A stretch of DNA of 64,000 bases from Bacteroidia bacterium. Lineage in GTDB: Bacteria > Bacteroidota > Bacteroidia > UBA4408. Each line of letters opens with the position of its first letter. Position 1 is the first letter of the stretch. The stretch covers positions 62,001 to 126,000 of the forward strand of contig JADLFI010000042.1 of NCBI GenBank assembly GCA_020845635.1, given 5' to 3'. Made by a program: the position numbers and the translations under genes. Shown one piece after another: positions 53,622 through 62,344 of the stretch. The notes beneath the pieces are model-generated. The model did not search any database. It saw nothing but the letters and a program-made list of their open reading frames with translations, and was not told the origin of the DNA.

Positions 53622-54593
53622 TTGACCGAAAGAGTATTCGAATTAGATTCTATTAATCCGGTAGATTTTTATGGGGTTAATGACAGTAAATTAAATATAT
53701 ATCAGAAATTTTTCCCTAAAGTAAAAGTTGTTGGGCGCGGTTCAACCATTAAAATAATAGGCGAAGAACAGTATATTAACGAGTTTTATACCATACTTGA
53801 AAAGTTGGTTGAATATTACCACAAATACGGTAAACTCAGCGAAAGCGATATTGAAAGAATGATAGGAGTAGAGGTTGAAAGCGAAATTGAGATTAATCAT
53901 TCAAAAGACCACCGCAACGATCATGTAATTATTTTTGGCAATAATGGTTTAATTATTAAAGCACGCACTGCCAATCAAATTAAAATGGTTGAGAGTATTG
54001 AAGTTAATGATATGCTCTTTGCCATTGGGCCTGCCGGTACAGGAAAAACCTACACTGCGGTTGCCTTAGCTGTTAAGGCCTTAAAAAATAAGGAAATAAA
54101 ACGAATTATTTTAACTCGACCTGCTGTAGAGGCAGGAGAGAATTTGGGTTTTTTGCCTGGCGATTTAAAAGATAAATTAGATCCTTACCTGCAGCCTTTG
54201 TATGATGCTTTGTATGATATGATTCCTCCCGAAAAGTTAGTACAATATATCGAAAACAGAGTTATTCAGATTGCCCCATTGGCTTTTATGCGAGGGCGTA
54301 CACTCGATAATGCATTTGTAATTTTAGACGAAGCGCAGAATGCCACAATAAGCCAATTAAAAATGTTTTTGACCCGTATGGGAAAAAATGCCAAGTTTAT
54401 TATTACTGGCGATATATCGCAAGTAGATTTACCAAAAAATACCCCATCAGGTCTAAGTCATGCTATACAATTTTTGAATAATATTAAAGGTATAGACATT
54501 ATTTATTTGAATACCGGTGATGTTATAAGACACAGATTGGTAAAGGATATTATCAGTGCTTATCAAAAATCGGAAGAGAAGAAAAATCAATAA
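53622..54593 (+). CDS. PhoH-family ATPase
   Basis: The 323-residue protein has an N-terminal KH-like part (about 1-110; KVKVVGRGSTIKIIGEE), then the PhoH NTPase: Walker A AIGPAGTGKTYTAVALAVKAL (about 141-161), TRPAVEAGENLGFLPGD and Walker B FVILDEAQNAT. PhoH/YbeZ proteins take part in RNA handling, often with YbeY. The start is TTG 53622: the N-terminus TERVFELDSINPVDFYG aligns with the family and no ATG fits. The gene ends in a bidirectional terminator shared with clpC. Confidence 0.93.
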   Translation: MTERVFELDSINPVDFYGVNDSKLNIYQKFFPKVKVVGRGSTIKIIGEEQYINEFYTILEKLVEYYHKYGKLSESDIERMIGVEVESEIEINHSKDHRNDHVIIFGNNGLIIKARTANQIKMVESIEVNDMLFAIGPAGTGKTYTAVALAVKALKNKEIKRIILTRPAVEAGENLGFLPGDLKDKLDPYLQPLYDALYDMIPPEKLVQYIENRVIQIAPLAFMRGRTLDNAFVILDEAQNATISQLKMFLTRMGKNAKFIITGDISQVDLPKNTPSGLSHAIQFLNNIKGIDIIYLNTGDVIRHRLVKDIISAYQKSEEKKNQ

Positions 54594-54636
54594 TTAGTTA
54601 CTAAAATGAAAGTATTGTTTAAGGAAATACTCATAA

Positions 54637-54664
54637 AAAAAGCCCCAAATAGGGGCTTTTTCGT
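54637..54664. terminator. Bidirectional terminator between phoH-like gene and clpC
   Basis: AAAAAGCCCC (54637-54646) pairs over 10 bp with GGGGCTTTTT (54652-54661) around an AAATA loop. A and T runs on both sides let it work on both strands. Confidence 0.9.
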
Positions 54665-57199
54665 TTAGTCATCTTTACTTTTCTTTTTCTTTGATTTTAT
54701 GATTTGAATGGTTATCTCACCTTTATCCTTATCAAAATCAACCTCAATAGTATCTCCTTCTGTTAATCGTGCTTTAATAATTTCTTCAGCTAATGGGTCT
54801 TCAAGATATTTTTGAATGGCTCTTTTTAAAGGGCGGGCACCATAGTTAGGATCAAAACCTTTGTCAGAAATAAAGTCCTTGGCACTTTCAGTCATCTTAA
54901 TTTTATAACCCATAGTTTCAACACGCTTATACAAATTCTTCAGCTCAATATCAATAATCTGATGAATATCTTCTCTGGTTAAATTATTAAACATAATAAC
55001 ATCATCAATTCTATTCAAAAACTCAGGGGCAAAGGCTTTTTTAAGAGCATTTTCAATTACACTTTTAGCCTGATATTCTGCTGAGGCCGACTTGGCTGAA
55101 GTATTAAATCCTACTCCGGTGCCAAATTCCTTTAATTGTCGTGAACCAATGTTGGAAGTCATAATGATAATAGAATTTTTAAAATCAATCTTTCGGCCTA
55201 AACTATCTGTTACCTGTCCATCATCTAATATCTGAAGCAGTAGGTTGAACACATCGGGATGTGCTTTTTCTATTTCATCTAACAACACAACAGAATAAGG
55301 CTTTCTGCGAACCTTTTCTGTTAATTGTCCGCCTTCTTCATAACCAACATATCCCGGAGGGGCACCAATTAGGCGACTTATAGCAAATTTTTCCATGTAT
55401 TCGCTCATGTCAATTCTTATCAGCGCATCGTCCGAATCAAACAAATATCGTGAAAGCACTTTTGCCAATTGTGTTTTACCTACGCCAGTAGGACCTAAGA
55501 AAATAAATGAACCTATTGGTTTATTTGGATCTTTCAAGCCGGCACGATTTCTCTGAATTGCTTTTACTATTTTCTTAATAGCATCATTCTGACCAATTAC
55601 TTTGTCATGAATTTCGTCATACATTTTCATTAATCGAGAACCCTCGTTCTGCGCAATACGCTGTACAGGTACACCTGTCATCATGGCAACTACTTCGGCA
55701 ACATTTTCTTCAGTAACGGTTTGACGATTATTTTTGGTTTCCTCTTCCCAAGCTTTTTTGGCTTTTTCCAAATCTTCCAAAAGCTGTCTTTCTGTATCTC
55801 TTAGTTTGGCGGCCTCTTCGTACTTTTGACTGCGCACCACCCTATTTTTTTCAACTTTTATTTCTTCAATCTTCTTTTCAATGTCTAATACACTCTTAGG
55901 AACATTAATGTTAGTTATATGCACTCGTGCGCCAACTTCATCAAGTGCATCAATAGCCTTGTCAGGTAAGTGACGGTCACTGATATATCTTTGAGTTAAA
56001 GTTACGCATGCTTGTATGGCCTCAGGAGTATAGGTTACATTGTGATGATCTTCATATTTTGCTTTAATATTATTAAGAATAATAAAAGACTCCTCGGCAG
56101 TGGCAGGTTCGATAATTACTTTTTGGAATCTTCTTTCTAAAGCTCCATCTTTCTCAATATATTGACGATATTCATCAAGAGTGGTAGCACCAATACATTG
56201 AATTTCGCCACGAGCTAAAGCAGGTTTAAACATATTGCTGGCATCAAGCGAGCCACTTGCTCCACCTGCACCTATTATGGTATGTATTTCGTCAATAAAT
56301 AAAATCACATCAGGCGATTTTTCCAACTCGTTCATTACCGCTTTCATTCTTTCTTCAAACTGACCGCGATATTTTGTACCGGCAACTAATGAGGCCAAAT
56401 CAAGCGTAACTACTCTTTTATTAAACAACACACGCGATACCTTTTTTTGTACAATACGTAAAGCCAAACCTTCGGCAATGGCCGATTTACCTACACCCGG
56501 TTCGCCAATAAGTATTGGATTATTCTTTTTTCTTCGGCTTAAAATTTGCGATACCCTTTCAATTTCTTTTTCACGCCCTACAATTGGATCTAGGCGGTCT
56601 TCTTCGGCAAGCTTGGTAAGGTCGCGACCAAAATTATCAAGCACCGGAGTTTTTGACTTAGGGTCAACGGCCTTTTTAGCACTTTGACCAAATACTCCTC
56701 CACCCTCATCATCAGGCTCTTCATCGCCTGTGTTACTTGGTAGCTCACTTTTTACATCAGGCAGAATTGACATTTTACCTAATTCGCTCACAATACTTTT
56801 ATAGGTTATATTATAACGTTCTAATACATGAGCTGCTAAATTATCGCCAACATTAATAAAGCTCAACAGTAGATGTTCCGTTTCTATTTGTTCGCTTTTA
56901 AACGAGCGAGCCACTAAAAAAGTATGTTTTAATATTTTCTCGGTTTGTTTTACCAATGGAATATCACCTAGCCTGGTATTAGGTTTTCCTTCTTTTTGTA
57001 TTTGACTTTCAAGGGTTCTTCTTATTTCATCAAGCTGCACTCCATGTGCTTGAATAATACGAATTGCTGTACCTTCGCCATCTCTAATTATTCCAAGTAG
57101 CAAGTGTTCAGGGCCAATATAATCATGCCCCATTCTTAGTGCTTCCTCACGGCTGTAGGTAATAACATCCTTTACCCTTGCTGAAAATTTAGCTTCCAT
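54665..57199 (-). CDS. clpC: ATP-dependent Clp protease ATP-binding subunit ClpC
   Basis: ClpC is an AAA+ unfoldase that feeds ClpP. The 844-residue protein has two N-terminal repeats (about 1-145; YIGPEHLLLGIIRDGEG), the first AAA module with GEPGVGKSAIAEGLA and VILFIDEIHTIIGAG, a middle domain with a UVR motif (RSQKYEEAAKLRDTERQLLE), the second AAA module with GPTGVGKTQLAKVL and VVLLDEIEKAHPDVFN, and a lysine-rich end. The UVR motif marks ClpC as opposed to ClpA or ClpB. No mcsA/mcsB genes are near. The promoter region shared with gyrA has palindromes. Confidence 0.96.
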   Translation of the reverse strand: MEAKFSARVKDVITYSREEALRMGHDYIGPEHLLLGIIRDGEGTAIRIIQAHGVQLDEIRRTLESQIQKEGKPNTRLGDIPLVKQTEKILKHTFLVARSFKSEQIETEHLLLSFINVGDNLAAHVLERYNITYKSIVSELGKMSILPDVKSELPSNTGDEEPDDEGGGVFGQSAKKAVDPKSKTPVLDNFGRDLTKLAEEDRLDPIVGREKEIERVSQILSRRKKNNPILIGEPGVGKSAIAEGLALRIVQKKVSRVLFNKRVVTLDLASLVAGTKYRGQFEERMKAVMNELEKSPDVILFIDEIHTIIGAGGASGSLDASNMFKPALARGEIQCIGATTLDEYRQYIEKDGALERRFQKVIIEPATAEESFIILNNIKAKYEDHHNVTYTPEAIQACVTLTQRYISDRHLPDKAIDALDEVGARVHITNINVPKSVLDIEKKIEEIKVEKNRVVRSQKYEEAAKLRDTERQLLEDLEKAKKAWEEETKNNRQTVTEENVAEVVAMMTGVPVQRIAQNEGSRLMKMYDEIHDKVIGQNDAIKKIVKAIQRNRAGLKDPNKPIGSFIFLGPTGVGKTQLAKVLSRYLFDSDDALIRIDMSEYMEKFAISRLIGAPPGYVGYEEGGQLTEKVRRKPYSVVLLDEIEKAHPDVFNLLLQILDDGQVTDSLGRKIDFKNSIIIMTSNIGSRQLKEFGTGVGFNTSAKSASAEYQAKSVIENALKKAFAPEFLNRIDDVIMFNNLTREDIHQIIDIELKNLYKRVETMGYKIKMTESAKDFISDKGFDPNYGARPLKRAIQKYLEDPLAEEIIKARLTEGDTIEVDFDKDKGEITIQIIKSKKKKSKDD

Positions 57200-57247
57200 A
57201 TATTTTGATATTTTATATTCTTATATCTTTAAAAAGTAAAGATAAGA

Positions 57248-57324
57248 AATTGTTTGAACAATTATAGTAATATGTTAATGGAATGTTGAAAAAAGATATA
57301 CATATATTTCAACAAATATTTGTT
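57248..57324. repeat. Two short inverted repeats in the clpC-gyrA divergent region
   Basis: AATTGTT-TG-AACAATT (57248-57263) and the perfect palindrome AACAAATATTTGTT (57311-57324) lie between the divergent genes. They could bind a regulator; in such AT-rich DNA they may also be chance. Confidence 0.35.
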
Positions 57325-57399
57325 AAGAATAATTACTTGTGTTTTTTAGCTTTTTTTGATGTCTTGTTATACATTTTTTAGCTATTTTCGGCACTTATT

Positions 57400-57407
57400 T
57401 ATATTTG
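57400..57407 (+). promoter_or_regulatory. Putative -7 box of gyrA
   Basis: TATATTTG, exact consensus, 26 bp before the gyrA ATG at 57434. A TTG at 57364 is too far (33 bp) for a standard -33 box. Confidence 0.45.
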
Positions 57408-57433
57408 AACACTAAAATTATTAAAAAAGAAAA

Positions 57434-59995
57434 ATGGCAGACGGAGAAAAAATTATAAAGATTAATATTGAAGAAGAAATGAAAACAGCCTACATAGATT
57501 ATTCTATGTCGGTTATAGTTTCGAGAGCCCTTCCTGATGTAAGAGATGGAATGAAGCCGGTGCATCGTAGAGTTTTATTTGGAATGTACGAGTTAGGAGT
57601 GTTATCCAATCGTCCGTATAAAAAATCTGCCAGAATTGTTGGAGAGGTTTTAGGTAAATATCACCCGCATGGCGACTTATCGGTATATGATACTATGGTA
57701 CGTATGGCACAAGATTGGAGTTTGAGATATCCACTGGTGGACGGACAAGGTAATTTTGGTTCGGTTGATGGAGATAGTCCGGCTGCAATGCGTTATACTG
57801 AAGCACGTCTTAAAAAGATTGCCGAAGAAATGTTGGCCGACATTGATAAGGAAACCGTAGATATGCGCCTGAACTTTGACGATTCTTTGGAAGAGCCTAC
57901 GGTGTTGCCTGCAAAAATACCCAATTTGTTGCTAAATGGAGCCAGTGGTATTGCCGTTGGTATGGCTACTAATATGCCTCCTCACAATATTTCGGAAGTA
58001 ATTGACGGTATTGCCGCTTATATTGATAATAAAGATATTACTATTGATGAATTGATGCAATATATAAAAGCCCCCGACTTTCCTACCGGAGGTATTATAT
58101 TTGGGTATGAAGGTGTAAAAGAGGCTTTTCATACAGGACGCGGACGTGTTGTTATTAGAGCTAAAGCCGATATTGAAGTAGATGCAAATGGAAAAGAAAA
58201 GATTGTAGTTTCAGAAATTCCTTTTATGATTAATAAGGCTGAAATGATTAAAAAAACAGCCGATTTAATTAATGATAAAAAAATTGAAGGCATATCGGAT
58301 ATACGTGATGAGAGCGACAGAGACGGTATGCGTATAGTTTATGAAATTAAAAGAGATGCCATTACTAATGTAGTTCTCAATAAACTTTTCAAATATACCG
58401 AACTGCAAACTTCATTTAGTGTCAATAATATTGCCTTGGTTAAAGGACGTCCTATGCTGCTGAATCTTAAAGAAATGATTCAGAACTATGTTGAACACCG
58501 TCATGATGTAGTAATTAGGCGTGCCACTTTTGAGTTAGCTCAAGCCGAAAAAAGAGCACATATATTAGAAGGCCTTCTTATTGCTCAGGATAATATTGAT
58601 GAGGTTATTTCTATTATCAGAAATGCACCTTCGCCAAATGAGGCGCAAGAACAGTTAATGAGCAAATTTGGCTTAACAGAAATTCAGTCAAAAGCTATCT
58701 TGGATATGCGTTTAAGAGCTTTAACCGGTCTCGAACGCGATAAACTGAAAGCAGAATATGATGAATTGATGAAAACAATCAGCCATTTGAAAAACTTATT
58801 ATCTGACGAAAGCATGCGTATGAACTTAATAAAAACAGAGCTGTTGGAGATGAAGGAAAAGTATGGCGATGACCGTAAAAGTGAAATAGTGTATGCTGCC
58901 GATGACTTTAGAATGGAAGATATGATTGCTGATGAGGATGTAGTGATTACTATCTCCAGATTAGGTTACATTAAACGCACTTTATTAGCAGAATATAAAA
59001 CACAAAACCGTGGTGGAACAGGTGCTAAAGGCAGCACTACACGAGATAGCGATTTTCTGGAACACATGTTTGTGGCTTCTACCCATAACTATATGTTGTT
59101 CTTTACCGAGCAAGGAAAATGTTATTGGCTCAGAGCATTTGAGATTCCTGAAGGAAATAAGGCATCTAAAGGAAGAGCCATCCAAAATATGATAAACATT
59201 GCACCTGACGATAAAGTGAAGGCATATATCAATGTTAAAGATCTTACTGATGTTGACTACATTAATAATAACTTCATTATTATGTGTACCAAAAATGGTA
59301 TTATCAAAAAAACATCCTTAGAGGCTTATTCACGCCCTCGCCAAAATGGAATTAATGCCATTACCGTTCGCGAAGGCGATACCTTGTTAGAAGCACACTT
59401 AACCAGTGGAACTGACGAAATATTAATTGCCTCACGTAAAGGTAAATTGGTAAGGTTTAATGAAGAAAAAGTTAGGCCTATGGGGCGCAATGCATCAGGG
59501 GTACGAGGAATTAGGTTAGCGGCCGAAAATGATGAGGTAATTGGTATGGTTGCTGCCAAAAATAATCAAACCAATATCCTTGTTGTTTCTGAAAACGGCT
59601 ATGGAAAACGTTCAGAGATTGAAGAGTATCGTGTAACCAACCGTGGGGCTAAAGGTGTTAAGACTTTAAACATTACCGAAAAAACAGGCGCACTTATTGC
59701 TATAAAAGATGTTACCGATAACGATGATATTATGATTATTAATAAATCAGGTTTAACGATTAGAATTCGTGTGTCTGATCTTCGCGTTATGGGACGCGCT
59801 ACCCAAGGTGTTAGATTAATTAAATTTAGAGGCTCTGACGCCATAGCGGCAGTGGCAAAGGTTGAAACCGATGAAGAAGAAGAGGTAAGTGCTATTGATG
59901 GAGAAGAATTAATAGATAACACTCCGATAGATGCTGACGATGATATTGATGATGGAGATGACAATGACAGTGATAATATTGAAGATAACGAATAA
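57434..59995 (+). CDS. gyrA: DNA gyrase subunit A
   Basis: GyrA cuts and rejoins DNA in gyrase. The 853-residue protein has the breakage-reunion domain ([23 protein letters not shown], active Tyr121 in [10 protein letters not shown]), a coiled-coil tower and a six-bladed C-terminal propeller with the GyrA box [10 protein letters not shown], so it is GyrA and not ParC. The end (about 810-853) is strongly acidic. In the quinolone region the sequence is [10 protein letters not shown]: Leu82 stands where E. coli has Ser83, the Asp87 equivalent is kept. gyrB lies 24 kb away. A TPR gene follows after 15 bp, probably on the same transcript. Confidence 0.98.
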   Translation: MADGEKIIKINIEEEMKTAYIDYSMSVIVSRALPDVRDGMKPVHRRVLFGMYELGVLSNRPYKKSARIVGEVLGKYHPHGDLSVYDTMVRMAQDWSLRYPLVDGQGNFGSVDGDSPAAMRYTEARLKKIAEEMLADIDKETVDMRLNFDDSLEEPTVLPAKIPNLLLNGASGIAVGMATNMPPHNISEVIDGIAAYIDNKDITIDELMQYIKAPDFPTGGIIFGYEGVKEAFHTGRGRVVIRAKADIEVDANGKEKIVVSEIPFMINKAEMIKKTADLINDKKIEGISDIRDESDRDGMRIVYEIKRDAITNVVLNKLFKYTELQTSFSVNNIALVKGRPMLLNLKEMIQNYVEHRHDVVIRRATFELAQAEKRAHILEGLLIAQDNIDEVISIIRNAPSPNEAQEQLMSKFGLTEIQSKAILDMRLRALTGLERDKLKAEYDELMKTISHLKNLLSDESMRMNLIKTELLEMKEKYGDDRKSEIVYAADDFRMEDMIADEDVVITISRLGYIKRTLLAEYKTQNRGGTGAKGSTTRDSDFLEHMFVASTHNYMLFFTEQGKCYWLRAFEIPEGNKASKGRAIQNMINIAPDDKVKAYINVKDLTDVDYINNNFIIMCTKNGIIKKTSLEAYSRPRQNGINAITVREGDTLLEAHLTSGTDEILIASRKGKLVRFNEEKVRPMGRNASGVRGIRLAAENDEVIGMVAAKNNQTNILVVSENGYGKRSEIEEYRVTNRGAKGVKTLNITEKTGALIAIKDVTDNDDIMIINKSGLTIRIRVSDLRVMGRATQGVRLIKFRGSDAIAAVAKVETDEEEEVSAIDGEELIDNTPIDADDDIDDGDDNDSDNIEDNE

Positions 59996-60010
59996 TTTAA
60001 AAACAAAAGC

Positions 60011-61414
60011 ATGAAAAAACAAACAATTATAGCTGCATTAGCTTTAGGGTTAGGACTTAATGTTGCACTTGCCCAGCAAAAAAATGTAGTAAGTGCCATT
60101 AATTATTTAGGCTATTATAATAAAGATAAAGATGCTAATGATCTTATTGAGGCTAAAAAGTATATTGATTTAGCAACAGCAGATGCTGAATCAAGCACCA
60201 AAGCTAAAACATGGGTAAAAAGAGCTGAAATTTATATGAATATTTACAACTCTAAAGACGCAAAATTAGATAGCTACAAAGAGGGAGCCTTTGAAGAAGC
60301 TGTTAAGGCGTACGGAAAAACTAAAGAGTTAGATCCTAAAAATAATTACCCGGAAGCCAAACAAGGGTTAAAAGTAGCTAATATTATTGCCGGTAATAAA
60401 GGCGTTGAATTCTTTAAAAGCGGCAACTATGCGGCTGCATTGAGCAATTTTGAAAGTGCTATTAATATTAATAAGGATTATTTTCAAACTGTTGATACTA
60501 ATGCTATTTATAATGCCGCACTCTCTGCCGAGTTAGCCAAAAATTATGACAAAGCCATTCAGTATTACCAAAATGCAATTGATATTAAATACGGTGGAGT
60601 TGATAAAGGGCCTACCTTATATAATCAGTTGGCCAAAATTTATCAAGCACAGGGTAATAATGCCGAATATACTAAAACTATAAAAAAAGGAAGAGAAGTT
60701 TACCCGAACGATAAAGATTTGATTATTACAGAACTTAATGACTACATTACTGCCGGTAAATACAAAGAAGCAATTACCAACCTTGAATTAGCTATTGCCA
60801 AAGAACCTAACAATGAAATTTTTCCTTATAATATTGGAGTAATATATGATAATTTGGCAAACCCGGCCGACCCCAAAAATGCACCCTCAGAGAAAGAAGC
60901 TGATGAGTATTTTGCCAAAGCCGAAGCTGCCTATAAGCGTGCTTTAGAGGTAAACCCCGATTATTTTGATGCACTTTATAATTTAGGGGCTTTGTACTTT
61001 AATAAAGCTGTGAAACAAAGTGAAATTGTAAACAATATTAAAGATAATAATAAATATAAAATTGAAAGTGCAAAGGTGGATGAAATATTCAAGAAAAGTT
61101 TACCATTTCTTGAAAAAGGGGAGCAAATCAGGACTAATGATGTAGCTACATACAAAACACTATTAAACACCTTAAATAAACTTTATTTGATGACCGATCA
61201 GGTAGATAAAGCTATGCAAATAAAAACCCGTTTAGCAAAAGGGCCCAATGGGATTCAAATGGGCGATGAATTAGCTTCTGTTGAAGAAAAGCTAGGAAAA
61301 CCACTTAAAAACACCCCAACTAAAGGCAAGTATTATGTAAGCGAAACTCTTGATTATCCTGAGTATATTCTTTATATGGATGGTGGACAACTTACCAAGT
61401 GGGTAAAAAAATAA
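60011..61414 (+). CDS. Secreted tetratricopeptide-repeat protein
   Basis: The 467-residue protein has a signal peptide (MKKQTIIAALALGLGLNVALAQ). TPR units run through most of it, for example AAALSNFESAININKDYFQ, AKNYDKAIQYYQNAIDIK, YKEAITNLELAIAKEPNN and AEAAYKRALEVNPDYFDAL. It ends in a small domain (about 415-467) with KLGKPLKNTPTKGKYYVSETLDY-type motif. TPRs bind partner proteins, here in the periplasm. No specific function is known. It is 15 bp downstream of gyrA and closes with a strong terminator. Confidence 0.88.
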   Translation: MKKQTIIAALALGLGLNVALAQQKNVVSAINYLGYYNKDKDANDLIEAKKYIDLATADAESSTKAKTWVKRAEIYMNIYNSKDAKLDSYKEGAFEEAVKAYGKTKELDPKNNYPEAKQGLKVANIIAGNKGVEFFKSGNYAAALSNFESAININKDYFQTVDTNAIYNAALSAELAKNYDKAIQYYQNAIDIKYGGVDKGPTLYNQLAKIYQAQGNNAEYTKTIKKGREVYPNDKDLIITELNDYITAGKYKEAITNLELAIAKEPNNEIFPYNIGVIYDNLANPADPKNAPSEKEADEYFAKAEAAYKRALEVNPDYFDALYNLGALYFNKAVKQSEIVNNIKDNNKYKIESAKVDEIFKKSLPFLEKGEQIRTNDVATYKTLLNTLNKLYLMTDQVDKAMQIKTRLAKGPNGIQMGDELASVEEKLGKPLKNTPTKGKYYVSETLDYPEYILYMDGGQLTKWVKK

Positions 61415-61430
61415 GAACTCATTTTTTAGT

Positions 61431-61482
61431 ATCAGCAACAATATAATAATTTTAATAGTTATATTGTTGCTGATTTCTTTTT
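61431..61482 (+). terminator. Long rho-independent terminator after the gyrA-TPR transcript
   Basis: ATCAGCAACAATATAA (61431-61446) pairs perfectly over 16 bp with TTATATTGTTGCTGAT (61459-61474), loop 12 nt, then TTCTTTTT. Confidence 0.88.
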
Positions 61483-61487
61483 ATAAT

Positions 61488-62135
61488 ATGAATAGAATAA
61501 TATATAACATTAATAATCCTTTTTATTATTGGGCTATAGCAGTTGTTGTACTGCTAAGCTCGTGTAAAAAAGAGAACCCAAGCAATGTTATCAATGGTAG
61601 CAATAATATAGTTTACGAAACCGGCTACATGAACAACTATAAGTTCCGTCCCTTAGCTATTGGAAACACGCATGTTGTTGTGTATGATTTTGATATATAT
61701 TCTGATATTTTGGGACAAGTGGCAAAAACTGCCTTAGGCGGAAAAACTAACGGGAAAGCCGACTGGATTAAAAGTATTGAAATTAAAAACTTGCAACTTA
61801 AGGATGAATTGCAAGTGTCAATAAGTGGTTCGGATCTTAATTTTGCAAGCGATTTATTAAATACACAACTTGTTTACACATATTATCCACCCGATAATAG
61901 TGGGAAAAGAATCAAAGTGCTGGCTTCTTTTATGGGCTATGATTCTTTTTATGGTAAAATTAAATTAAGCCCTGTTAGCGAAAATTTAGAAACCTTTTTC
62001 TCACTTTTTCCGTACGGAGTACTATCGTTAGAGTTTTCATTTTCTAAGAACTCTTCCGACAATCAATATGCTAACTTAAATTATAGCTTTCCTTTTCATT
62101 ACGATTATTCGTACACAAACATGGAATCTAAATAA
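61488..62135 (+). CDS. Hypothetical lipoprotein
   Basis: The start is taken as ATG 61488-61490, because the TTG at 61464 lies inside the 3' arm of the terminator hairpin. From there the protein (215 residues) has a lipoprotein signal with Cys in AIAVVVLLSSCKKEN. The mature part contains beta-strand patterns (YKFRPLAIGNTHVVVYDFDI, IKSIEIKNLQLKDELQVSI, KIKLSPVSENLETFFSLF) and no known motif. It is probably an outer-membrane-anchored lipoprotein. It sits between the terminator and ftsK. Confidence 0.65.
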   Translation: MNRIIYNINNPFYYWAIAVVVLLSSCKKENPSNVINGSNNIVYETGYMNNYKFRPLAIGNTHVVVYDFDIYSDILGQVAKTALGGKTNGKADWIKSIEIKNLQLKDELQVSISGSDLNFASDLLNTQLVYTYYPPDNSGKRIKVLASFMGYDSFYGKIKLSPVSENLETFFSLFPYGVLSLEFSFSKNSSDNQYANLNYSFPFHYDYSYTNMESK

Positions 62136-62316
62136 TTTGGGTGTTATATAAATTTATTTTTTCCCTTTTTGAGAGCTTTTTTACCTTATTTTTTGTAGTA
62201 GTTAAGTACAATACTTGCTTTTTGTTAAAATTGGTATTAGCAGTAATATATTGATTTGAACAATAGAGTGTTAATTACAATATGCTAATATGTTTAATAA
62301 ACTTAAGAGAGTATCT

Positions 62317-62324
62317 TATTTTTG
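62317..62324 (+). promoter_or_regulatory. Putative -7 box of ftsK
   Basis: TATTTTTG, exact TAnnTTTG, 20 bp before the ftsK ATG at 62345; no clear -33 TTG. Confidence 0.4.
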
Positions 62325-62344
62325 ATTTTAAAATATTTGGTACC

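Noticed and set aside
59599-60099. 166-residue minus-strand frame over the end of gyrA
   Set aside because: It is serine-rich low-complexity sequence made by reading the acidic gyrA tail backwards; a shadow of a real gene.
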